The position numbers and the translations under genes were made by a program. A model generated the notes under the pieces. The model made no database searches and was not told where the DNA came from. It saw only the letters and a program-made list of their open reading frames with translations. Shown piece by piece: positions 1 to 7,541 of a stretch of 64,000 bases of DNA. The DNA is from Robinsoniella peoriensis (GTDB lineage Bacteria; Bacillota; Clostridia; Lachnospirales; Lachnospiraceae): assembly GCF_042680125.1 (NCBI RefSeq), contig NZ_JBHTNY010000004.1, one strand, 5' to 3'. Every line of letters starts with the position of its first letter. Position 1 is the stretch's first letter.

Positions 1-230
1 CTGACGAAGAAAAAGAGCAGGCTAAAAAAGATATGAACAGTATGCTGGATTATATAGATAAATTGAATGAACTGGATACGGACAATGTAGAACCGATGTC
101 CCATTTATTTTCCACCCATAACGTTTTCCGTGAGGATCAGGTAGATAACGGGGACGAGAGAGAAATGATTCTGGCAAATGCTCCGGAACAGAAAGACAGT
201 ATGTTTAAAGTACCGAAAACAGTAGATTAG
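1..230 (+). CDS. gatC: Asp-tRNA(Asn)/Glu-tRNA(Gln) amidotransferase subunit C, 5' truncated by window
   Basis: Only the C-terminal part is visible; the reading frame is open from base 3, so the start lies upstream of the window. GatC is the small subunit (usually about 95 residues) that wraps around GatA and stabilises the GatCAB complex, which converts misacylated Glu-tRNA(Gln) and Asp-tRNA(Asn) to the amidated forms in the cytoplasm. The visible part has the typical C-terminal pattern: a helix ending LDYIDKLNELDT, the conserved EPMSH segment, then VFREDQV and a tail with NAPEQ and FKVPKTV. It lies 43 bases upstream of gatA, followed by gatB, so the C-A-B order of the operon also supports the call. 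Confidence 0.95.
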   Translation, partial: DEEKEQAKKDMNSMLDYIDKLNELDTDNVEPMSHLFSTHNVFREDQVDNGDEREMILANAPEQKDSMFKVPKTVD

Positions 231-273
231 ACAGGCTGCATATTGTGATAGTTCATAAAGAGAGGAGATTCAG

Positions 274-1761
274 ATGATGAGTTTAAAAAGTCTGACGGCA
301 CTGGAACTGGCTAAGAAGATAAAGCAAAAGGAAATATCCGTAAAAGAAGCCGTTTGTGCATCCCTGGCGCAAATCGGTGAAGTAGAAGATAAGGTGCATG
401 CATTTGTTACCGTGGATAAAGAAGGTGCGTTAAAAAGAGCAGAAGAGGTACAAAGAGAGATCAGTGAGGGAAGGCTGACATCACCTCTGGCGGGAGTACC
501 GGCAGCCGTAAAGGATAATATATGTACCCAGGGAATCCCCACGACCTGCAGTTCTAAGATTCTGCATAATTTTGTGCCGGGATACTCCGCACAGGTAATT
601 TCGAACATGGCAAAAGCAGGAGTGATTATTTTAGGAAAAACAAATATGGATGAATTCGCCATGGGTAGTACCACAGAGACTTCAGCATTTGGCGTTACCA
701 GAAATCCCTGGAATACCGGGCATGTTCCGGGGGGATCTTCTGGCGGATCCTGTGCAGCCGTATCTGCCGAAGAATGCTTTTTCGCACTAGGTTCTGATAC
801 CGGAGGATCTATCCGCCAGCCCAGTTCGTATTGTGGGGTTACGGGTTTGAAGCCCACTTATGGAACGGTCTCCAGATATGGTTTGATTGCCTATGGATCA
901 TCCCTGGATCAAATCGGTCCGGTGGCAAAGGATGTTTCTGACTGTGCAGCAATTCTGGAAACCATTTCTTCCTATGACAGAAAGGACAGTACTTCCATTT
1001 TGAGAGAAAGTTATGACTTTACGACAGCATTAAAAGATGATGTAAAAGGAATGCGGATTGGAATTCCAAGAGATTATTTTGGAGAAGGACTGGACGTCCG
1101 GGTAAAGGAAGCTGTTCTTGGAGCAGCAAAAGTGCTTCAGGAAAAAGGTGCAGTGGTGGAGGAATTTGACTTAAGTCTGGCAGAGTATGCGATTCCGGCC
1201 TATTATGTTATTGCTTCGGCAGAGGCAAGCTCAAACCTCTCCAGATTTGATGGTGTGAAATACGGGTATCGTGCCGAGGAATATCAGGGTTTGCATAATA
1301 TGTATAAGAAAAGCCGTTCCCAGGGCTTTGGGGCAGAAGTAAAACGGCGTATCATGCTGGGATCCTTTGTATTAAGTTCCGGATATTATGATGCTTATTA
1401 TCTGAAGGCACTTCGTACAAAGGCTTTAATCAAACAGGCATTTAATCAGGCATTTCAGAAATTTGACGTTATCCTGGGACCCACCGCTCCTTCTGCCGCA
1501 CCTAAGCTTGGGGAAAGCCTCTCTGATCCTCTGAAGATGTATCTGGGTGATATTTATACAATTTCAGTAAACCTGGCGGGACTTCCGGGCATTTCAGTAC
1601 CCTGCGGCAAAGATAAAAAAGGATTGCCCATTGGAGTTCAGTTTATCGGCGATTGTTTTGAAGAGAAGAAAATTATTCAGGCTGCCTACAGTTTTGAGCA
1701 GAGCAGAACGTATGAAGCGCCTCTTATAGCTGAAAAAGGGGAGGAAAGTGTTCATGAATAA
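274..1761 (+). CDS. gatA: Asp-tRNA(Asn)/Glu-tRNA(Gln) amidotransferase subunit A
   Basis: Catalytic glutaminase subunit of GatCAB, 495 aa, an amidase-signature enzyme that releases ammonia from glutamine for transamidation on GatB. The Ser-cisSer-Lys triad is visible: K80 (AAVKDN), S155 (GGSSGGS) and S179 (GSDTGGSIRQP). Length fits the family (about 480-495). An AGAGGAG Shine-Dalgarno precedes two adjacent ATGs at 274 and 277; either could be used and I took the first. The 3' end overlaps gatB by 8 bases, which points to translational coupling, as expected for subunits made in fixed ratio. Confidence 0.97.
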   Translation: MMSLKSLTALELAKKIKQKEISVKEAVCASLAQIGEVEDKVHAFVTVDKEGALKRAEEVQREISEGRLTSPLAGVPAAVKDNICTQGIPTTCSSKILHNFVPGYSAQVISNMAKAGVIILGKTNMDEFAMGSTTETSAFGVTRNPWNTGHVPGGSSGGSCAAVSAEECFFALGSDTGGSIRQPSSYCGVTGLKPTYGTVSRYGLIAYGSSLDQIGPVAKDVSDCAAILETISSYDRKDSTSILRESYDFTTALKDDVKGMRIGIPRDYFGEGLDVRVKEAVLGAAKVLQEKGAVVEEFDLSLAEYAIPAYYVIASAEASSNLSRFDGVKYGYRAEEYQGLHNMYKKSRSQGFGAEVKRRIMLGSFVLSSGYYDAYYLKALRTKALIKQAFNQAFQKFDVILGPTAPSAAPKLGESLSDPLKMYLGDIYTISVNLAGLPGISVPCGKDKKGLPIGVQFIGDCFEEKKIIQAAYSFEQSRTYEAPLIAEKGEESVHE

Positions 1762-3199
1762 ACAATATGAAACAGTAATCGGACTGGAAGTTCATGTAGA
1801 ATTAGCTACGAAAACAAAAATTTTCTGTTCCTGCCAGACCACATTTGGCGGTGCACCCAATACCCATACCTGTCCGGTCTGCGCTGGGATGCCTGGAAGT
1901 CTGCCGGTTCTTAACAAACAGGTTGTGGAGTACGCACTGGCGGTAGGGCTTGCTGCAAACTGTAAGATCCACCAGTATTGTAAATTTGACCGCAAAAATT
2001 ATTTTTATCCGGACAATCCGCAAAACTATCAGATCTCTCAGTTGTATCTGCCAATCTGTTATGATGGTGGAATTGAAATAGAGACAGAAAACGGAAAGAA
2101 AACCATTGGGATTCATGAAATCCATATGGAAGAGGATGCGGGAAAACTGATTCACGACGAATGGGAAGACTGTTCACTGGTGGATTATAACAGAAGCGGG
2201 GTGCCATTGATAGAAATTGTTTCGGAACCGGATATGCGAAGTGCAGAAGAAGTAATTGCTTATCTGGAAAAGCTGCGCCTGATTATCCAATACCTTGGAG
2301 CGTCGGATTGCAAGCTGCAGGAGGGTTCCATGAGAGCGGATGTCAATCTGTCTGTAAGAGAGGCAGGGACAGCAAAACTTGGTACGCGTACAGAGATGAA
2401 AAACCTGAATTCATTTAAAGCGATTGCACGGGCGGTTGAGGGTGAACGTGCCCGGCAGATTGAATTGTTAGAGGAAGGGAAAAAAGTCATTCAGGAAACC
2501 AGAAGATGGGATGACAATAAAGAATATTCCTATCCAATGCGGTCAAAAGAAGATGCCCAGGATTACCGCTACTTTCCGGATCCCGATCTTATGCCTATTG
2601 TGATCAGTGATGAGTGGATACAAAAAATAAAAGAAGCCCAGCCGGAACTTCGTACGGAAAAACTGCTTCGTTATAAAAAAGAATTTGATATTCCGGATTA
2701 TGATGCGGGCATTTTAACTTCATCAAAAAAACTGGCAGATCTCTTTGAAGCGGCTACCGCAATCTGCAATAAGCCAAAGAAGGTATCCAACTGGCTCATG
2801 GTGGAGACGCTGAGACTTCTGAAAGAAAAGAACAGGGAGCCGGAAGATCTCACCTTCTCGCCGGAAAATCTGGCAAAGCTGGTAGAGCTTGCAGATGCCG
2901 GAACGATTAACAGCAGTGTTGCCAAAGAGGTGTTTGAGCATGTATTCGAAGAAGATGCTGATCCGGTGCAATATGTAGAAGCACATGGATTAAAGACAGT
3001 GAATGATGAAGGAGCATTGAGAAGTGCCATTACCGATATCGTAGCCGCAAATCCGCAGTCAGTTACTGATTATAAAAATGGAAAAGAAAAAGCAATTGGA
3101 TTTCTGGTAGGGCAGACGATGAAAGCAATGAAAGGAAAGGCAGATCCCGGGACGGTGAACAAAATTTTAAAGGAAATATTAAGTGAAAATCCACTTTAA
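1754..3199 (+). CDS. gatB: Asp-tRNA(Asn)/Glu-tRNA(Gln) amidotransferase subunit B
   Basis: Subunit B (481 aa) binds the misacylated tRNA, activates its side chain with ATP and transfers ammonia from GatA. The N-terminal signature YETVIGLEVHVEL, the Cys cluster FCSCQ...CPVCAG that binds zinc, and the C-terminal YqeY-like tail domain (roughly residues 330-480, containing GTINSSVAKEVF) are all present. I chose ATG 1754 over an in-frame GTG at 1748, because the GGGGAGG ribosome site at about 1738-1744 sits 9 bases before the ATG but only 3 bases before the GTG. It is the last gene of gatCAB; a promoter for the next gene follows directly. Confidence 0.97.
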   Translation: MNKQYETVIGLEVHVELATKTKIFCSCQTTFGGAPNTHTCPVCAGMPGSLPVLNKQVVEYALAVGLAANCKIHQYCKFDRKNYFYPDNPQNYQISQLYLPICYDGGIEIETENGKKTIGIHEIHMEEDAGKLIHDEWEDCSLVDYNRSGVPLIEIVSEPDMRSAEEVIAYLEKLRLIIQYLGASDCKLQEGSMRADVNLSVREAGTAKLGTRTEMKNLNSFKAIARAVEGERARQIELLEEGKKVIQETRRWDDNKEYSYPMRSKEDAQDYRYFPDPDLMPIVISDEWIQKIKEAQPELRTEKLLRYKKEFDIPDYDAGILTSSKKLADLFEAATAICNKPKKVSNWLMVETLRLLKEKNREPEDLTFSPENLAKLVELADAGTINSSVAKEVFEHVFEEDADPVQYVEAHGLKTVNDEGALRSAITDIVAANPQSVTDYKNGKEKAIGFLVGQTMKAMKGKADPGTVNKILKEILSENPL

Positions 3200-3206
3200 A
3201 AAAAAC

Positions 3207-3234
3207 TTGTAATTTGTCAGAACACTGATATAAT
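3207..3234 (+). promoter_or_regulatory. Promoter for the MATE gene
   Basis: TTGTAA (3207-3212), 16 bases, then a perfect TATAAT (3229-3234), about 50 bases before the MATE start codon at 3284. A short hairpin (AAGTG/CACTT, 3181-3196) overlaps the gatB stop and is followed by an A-rich stretch, so it is not a convincing terminator. Confidence 0.65.
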
Positions 3235-3283
3235 AGCTTATACACGCGTAATTTAATGAATGAACAAATGCGAGGGAGGGGCT

Positions 3284-4645
3284 ATGTATCAAATTAACAG
3301 TAAAGAAGAAAAAAAACAGTTTTACAAATTAGTTGCCACACTGGTTTTGCCTATGGCATTACAGAATTTGATTAATGTCGGTGTAACCTCTGCCGACGTT
3401 ATCATGCTTGGGAAGGTCGGAGAGACTGCACTTTCGGCATCTTCTCTGGCAGGCCAGGTATATTTTATTATGACCCTGATATTTTTTGGACTGACTTCAG
3501 GGGCTGCAGTTCTGACAGCTCAGTACTGGGGAAAAAAGGATATCCGGTCTATCGAAAAGATACTGGGTATTTCTATGCGCATTGCACTTTGTGTAGCGGC
3601 AGGGTTTATGATTGTGGTATTGGTGTTTCCGTATCAGATTATGCACATTTTCAGTTCAGAGCCTGATGTTATCCAGGGGGGTGTGGAATATTTAAGAATT
3701 ACCGTATTTTCTTATTTATTTGCAGCCACAACACTGGTTTATCTGAATATTATGCGAAGTATCGAGCGGGTTATTATTTCTACGATTGTCTACCTGGTTT
3801 CGCTGCTGGTCAATGTGGCTCTTAATGCCGTTTTCATTTTTGGATTGCTGGGATTTCCTGCAATGGGAATAAAGGGTGCGGCACTTGCCACTTTAATTGC
3901 AAGGATAACAGAGTTTGTGATTGTAATGTTCTATTCCAGGAAGATGAACCATACCGTACGTTTCCGAATTAAGGATTTCTTTGTGAAAGATAAGCTTTTA
4001 ATGAAAGATTTCCTGGTTTATGCAGTGCCTGTAATCCTCAATGAAATGTTCTGGGGACTGGGAGTCTCTATGCTGACAGCGGTAATCGGACATCTGGGAA
4101 GCCCGGCAGTTGCGGCTAATTCGGTTGCACAGGTGGTAAAACAGCTGGCAATGGTAGTAACTTTCGGACTTTCCAATGCTACGGCTATTATGATAGGCAA
4201 GGTAATTGGAGAGGGCAGGGAAGATCTTGCCAAACTTTATGGTAAACGTTTTGTAAAGCTGTCATTGGCTTTGGGGCTGGTTGGCGCCGGCGTTATTTTA
4301 ACCATATCCCCGATTGTAAGAGCCAATCTGACTTTGAGCGAACAGGCACAGGGATATTTAAGGGCGATGATGTTTGTCATGTCTTACTTTGTAATAGCGC
4401 AGGCATATAATACAACCATGGTTGTAGGGGTTTTCCGTGCAGGCGGCGATACCAAATTCGGGCTGATTCTGGATTTGGCTACTCTTTGGGGATTTGCCAT
4501 CTTCTTAGGCGCGATTGCAGCATTTGTATTTAAGGCACCGGTTATTGTAGTATATATCATACTGTTAAGTGACGAGATCGTAAAGCTTCCGGCGACGACC
4601 TGGAGATATCGAACCTACAAGTGGGTAAAAAATGTCACGCGGTAG
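3284..4645 (+). CDS. MATE family multidrug/toxin efflux transporter
   Basis: A 453-residue integral membrane protein of the MATE family, which expels drugs or metabolites in exchange for Na+ or H+. About twelve hydrophobic segments run through it. Family hallmarks are visible: VLPMALQNLINVGVTSADV in helix 1 and the repeated second-half pattern with VPVILNEMFWGLG and AVAANSVAQ. I prefer ATG 3284 (MYQINSKEE), which sits right after GGGAGGGG, over an in-frame ATG at 3260 with no ribosome site. It is a single-gene unit with its own promoter and a strong terminator downstream. The substrate cannot be read from sequence. Confidence 0.92.
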   Translation: MYQINSKEEKKQFYKLVATLVLPMALQNLINVGVTSADVIMLGKVGETALSASSLAGQVYFIMTLIFFGLTSGAAVLTAQYWGKKDIRSIEKILGISMRIALCVAAGFMIVVLVFPYQIMHIFSSEPDVIQGGVEYLRITVFSYLFAATTLVYLNIMRSIERVIISTIVYLVSLLVNVALNAVFIFGLLGFPAMGIKGAALATLIARITEFVIVMFYSRKMNHTVRFRIKDFFVKDKLLMKDFLVYAVPVILNEMFWGLGVSMLTAVIGHLGSPAVAANSVAQVVKQLAMVVTFGLSNATAIMIGKVIGEGREDLAKLYGKRFVKLSLALGLVGAGVILTISPIVRANLTLSEQAQGYLRAMMFVMSYFVIAQAYNTTMVVGVFRAGGDTKFGLILDLATLWGFAIFLGAIAAFVFKAPVIVVYIILLSDEIVKLPATTWRYRTYKWVKNVTR

Positions 4646-4749
4646 AGGCAGATTTATATTCGCCATTAAAGAGCCGGGCGTGGTGCTGCAAGATACAGTT
4701 CCTCCGCTCGCGGCGGGGTATCAGACTTAAAAATAGAATTATATAATGA

Positions 4750-4804
4750 AAGAAGCACTTACATGCAAATGCATCAGCATTATGCGTGTAGGTGCTTCTT
4801 TTTA
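4750..4804 (+). terminator. Rho-independent terminator after the MATE gene
   Basis: The arms AGAAGCACTTACATGC (4751-4766) and GCGTGTAGGTGCTTCT (4784-4799) pair over 16 positions with two G-U pairs, and a T-run follows. The rest of the 289-base gap (4646-4934) shows no gene. A TATAAT at 4894-4899 may be the -10 of the GH31 promoter, but no well-spaced -35 is evident. Confidence 0.85.
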
Positions 4805-4934
4805 TAGTGGTCAAATCCGTCCAAATTTAAGCGCAGAAAGTCCATGACTGATATTGTTTATCTACTATACAAAATAGACTTTCTTCTATATACTATAATT
4901 ATAAAGAAAATTAAAAAGTGTTGCAGGAGGGTCT

Positions 4935-7376
4935 ATGAAAGTATCGGAAATTATAAAAAATACAGATGGAATTATAATTAAAACAGATCAGGGAAACTAT
5001 GGATTTTATGGAATCAGAGAAGATATTATCCGCGTAGTGTATACAAAGAAGGAAAATGTGGAAAATCAGTCACTGCTGGTAGAACCTGTGGTATATCAGA
5101 AGTCGGTAAAACCGGAATTTTTAGAAAGTGAAACGGACATCGTAGTATATACCACAAAATTAAGGGCAAGATGGCAGAAAGAAACCGGCATCTGTATTTG
5201 GGAAGATACACAGACAGGCAGAGTTTATGTGGCGGAGACATTAAAGCAGCTAACTCAGACGGATGTAATCCGATATACGACCCAGGGAGAGAAACCGGTT
5301 GTAAAAAGAGTAAAAACAGTAGATGGCGAGCGGAGTTTTATAGAGAATCTGAAACAGGTCAAAGACCGGGTGGCATATCGTGCAAAACTGGGATTCCATT
5401 GGGAAGAGGAAGAGGCTATTTACGGTTTGGGACAGGGAGAAGAGGGGATTTACAATCACAGAGGGCAGAATCAGTACCTCTACCAGCATAATATGAGAAT
5501 CCCTATGCCAATGTTCGTATCCAGTAACGGATACGGTGTTCTGTCAGATTGTTGTTCTATTATGACATTTCAGGATGATATTAACGGTTCTTATCTCTTT
5601 ATGGATACGGTGGATCAGCTGGATTATTACTTTATCGCCGGAAAAACAATGGATGGCATGATAGATGGATACCGTTATCTGACGGGAAAGGCTGCAATGC
5701 TGCCAAAATGGGCATTTGGGTATGTGCAGTCTAAGGAAGCATACCATACAGACCAGGAAATTCTGGAAGTCGCAGAAGAATACCGCAGAAGGGGAATCCC
5801 GCTGGACTGCATTGTACAGGATTGGAATACCTGGGTTCCCGGGCTCTGGGGGGAAAAGAAACTGGACCCGTCCCGTTACTCTAATATGAAGGAAGTTAAC
5901 CGGAAACTGCATGAGATGAATATTCATACGATGGTATCCGTTTGGCCGAACATGGCTGAAGGAGGAGTAAACCATCAGGAGTTCGCAGATGCCGGGTACA
6001 TTCTGGGAGATTATTCCACTTATGATGCATTTGATGAAAATGCCAGAAAGCTCTATTGGAAACAGGCAAGTGAAGAATTGTTTTCCAGTGGTTTTGATTC
6101 CTGGTGGTGTGATTCTACCGAGCCTTTCAGCGGACCGGACTGGAGTGGGGAAGTAAAGCGTGAGCCATGGGAGCGCTATGATCTGGTAGGAAAGGAACAT
6201 AAGAAATATCTGGATGCCACCAAAACAAATGCATTTGCCCTGATGCATGCAAAAGGGATTTTTGAAAACCAGAGAGAAGAAAAACCGGACAAACGAGTAT
6301 TGAACCTGACCCGTTCAGGCTATGCATCCCAGCAGAAATATGGTGTTGTTCTCTGGTCCGGAGATATTTCGGCAACCTGGGAGGTATTGCGTCAGCAGAT
6401 TGCCGAGGGACTTAATATGGCAATGAGCGGAATGCCCTATTGGACACTGGATATCGGCGGATTCTTTGTTGTAGGAACGGCATGGTGGAACCGGGGATGC
6501 AATAACAGCGATAATCCTAATCCATTGTGGTTCTGGAAGGGAGGATATAATGAAGGGGTAGCTGATAAGGGCTATTGTGAGCTCTATACCAGATGGTTCC
6601 AGTTTGGCACCTTCCTTCCCATGCATCGCTCTCACGGGACGGATACTCCAAGAGAAATCTGGAATTTCGGGGAGAAAGGCAGTGAGTTTTATGATGCAAT
6701 TGAAAAATTTATTCGCCTGCGTTACCGTCTGATGCCGTATATCTATTCACTTGCCGGAAATGTCTATCTGGATAACAGCACAATTATGAGAAGTCTGATG
6801 TTTGATTTTGCTGCTGATGATAAGGTAAGAAACAGGGCAGATGAATATATGTTTGGCCCGAATCTGTTAATCTGCCCTGTTATAAAACCGGTGTTCTACG
6901 GAGTTGGCAGTGTTTTGCTTCAGGAAGAAAAGAAACAGAAGGTATATCTTCCAAAAGGCTGCAGCTGGTATGACCTGTGGACAGAGAGCAAGACAGAAGG
7001 CGGACAGGAGATTGAGACAGATATTACCATGGACAGGATTCCGGTATATGTTAAAGCAGGCAGTATTCTTCCCCTTGCGCAGGAAGAACTGCAATATGCC
7101 CAGCAGGAATTGCAAAAGCCGGTGGCAATCAAAATTTATCCTGGTGCAGATGGAAGTTTCCGGCTTTATGAAGATGCTGGAGACGATTATGGTTATGAAA
7201 CAGGAGAATATTCCAGAATCCAATTTACTTACTGTGACGCAGAGAAAACATTGTGCATATCAGAACGGGAAGGTTCTTATCCGGATATGCAGGAGCAGCG
7301 TGAATTCGAAATTATTTGCTGCGGGGAACATAAGAAGGTCCTTTATACTGGCGAAGAGGTAAATGTGTCTCTTTAA
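4935..7376 (+). CDS. Glycoside hydrolase family 31 alpha-glycosidase
   Basis: An 813-residue GH31 enzyme that hydrolyses alpha-linked terminal glucose or xylose with retention. The beta-sandwich N-terminus is followed by the TIM barrel (starting near KWAFGYVQSKEAYH). The nucleophile is D393 in SWWCDSTEPF and the acid/base is D477 in WSGDISATWE; SGMPYWTLDIGGF is also typical. The VQDWNTW segment resembles alpha-xylosidase-type (XylS/YicI) members more than starch-type alpha-glucosidases, so alpha-xylosidase is a reasonable guess, not a demonstration. There is no signal peptide, so it acts in the cytoplasm on imported oligosaccharides. It starts after GGAGGGTCT and stands alone, with no transporter adjacent. 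Confidence 0.92.
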   Translation: MKVSEIIKNTDGIIIKTDQGNYGFYGIREDIIRVVYTKKENVENQSLLVEPVVYQKSVKPEFLESETDIVVYTTKLRARWQKETGICIWEDTQTGRVYVAETLKQLTQTDVIRYTTQGEKPVVKRVKTVDGERSFIENLKQVKDRVAYRAKLGFHWEEEEAIYGLGQGEEGIYNHRGQNQYLYQHNMRIPMPMFVSSNGYGVLSDCCSIMTFQDDINGSYLFMDTVDQLDYYFIAGKTMDGMIDGYRYLTGKAAMLPKWAFGYVQSKEAYHTDQEILEVAEEYRRRGIPLDCIVQDWNTWVPGLWGEKKLDPSRYSNMKEVNRKLHEMNIHTMVSVWPNMAEGGVNHQEFADAGYILGDYSTYDAFDENARKLYWKQASEELFSSGFDSWWCDSTEPFSGPDWSGEVKREPWERYDLVGKEHKKYLDATKTNAFALMHAKGIFENQREEKPDKRVLNLTRSGYASQQKYGVVLWSGDISATWEVLRQQIAEGLNMAMSGMPYWTLDIGGFFVVGTAWWNRGCNNSDNPNPLWFWKGGYNEGVADKGYCELYTRWFQFGTFLPMHRSHGTDTPREIWNFGEKGSEFYDAIEKFIRLRYRLMPYIYSLAGNVYLDNSTIMRSLMFDFAADDKVRNRADEYMFGPNLLICPVIKPVFYGVGSVLLQEEKKQKVYLPKGCSWYDLWTESKTEGGQEIETDITMDRIPVYVKAGSILPLAQEELQYAQQELQKPVAIKIYPGADGSFRLYEDAGDDYGYETGEYSRIQFTYCDAEKTLCISEREGSYPDMQEQREFEIICCGEHKKVLYTGEEVNVSL

Positions 7377-7431
7377 AGGGGAAGGGATAGATTTTAATTG
7401 GGGTTTAAGTTTATCCTGAGAAACTATATTT

Positions 7432-7541
7432 TTCCCCTTTACTATCATGGTAATTTAGTATATACTGTTTAAGATCAACATCTTGTGATGCGAATGATGA
7501 AAACAATATTAGAATACCATATATAGTAAAGGGGAATCATT
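7432..7541 (+). promoter_or_regulatory. nrdD leader with large inverted repeat and NrdR-like boxes
   Basis: A perfect 14-bp inverted repeat, TTCCCCTTTACTAT (7432-7445) and ATAGTAAAGGGGAA (7523-7536), is extended inward by ATGGTA (7447-7452) and TACCAT (7515-7520). The right arm contains the AAAGGGG ribosome site of nrdD. The segment 7514-7529, read on the minus strand as TTACTATATATGGTAT, matches the known NrdR-box consensus ACACTATATATAGTGT at 12 of 16 positions. The left arm holds a related near-palindrome, TTACTATCATGGTAA (7439-7453). A promoter TTTACT-16-TATACT (7439-7444, 7461-7466) overlaps the left arm. The layout fits a pair of repressor sites; if transcription starts further upstream, the RNA could also hide the ribosome site. 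Confidence 0.6.

Noticed and set aside
270..857. Long open frame antisense to gatA
   Set aside because: It lies fully opposite a well-supported gene, has no family resemblance and no ribosome site.
5544..6248. 234-codon open frame antisense to the GH31 gene
   Set aside because: Composition is Ile/Cys/His-rich as expected for an antisense shadow; no recognisable domain.
7377..7541. Cobalamin riboswitch before nrdD
   Set aside because: The region is too short, lacks the B12-box, and class III reductase does not need cobalamin.
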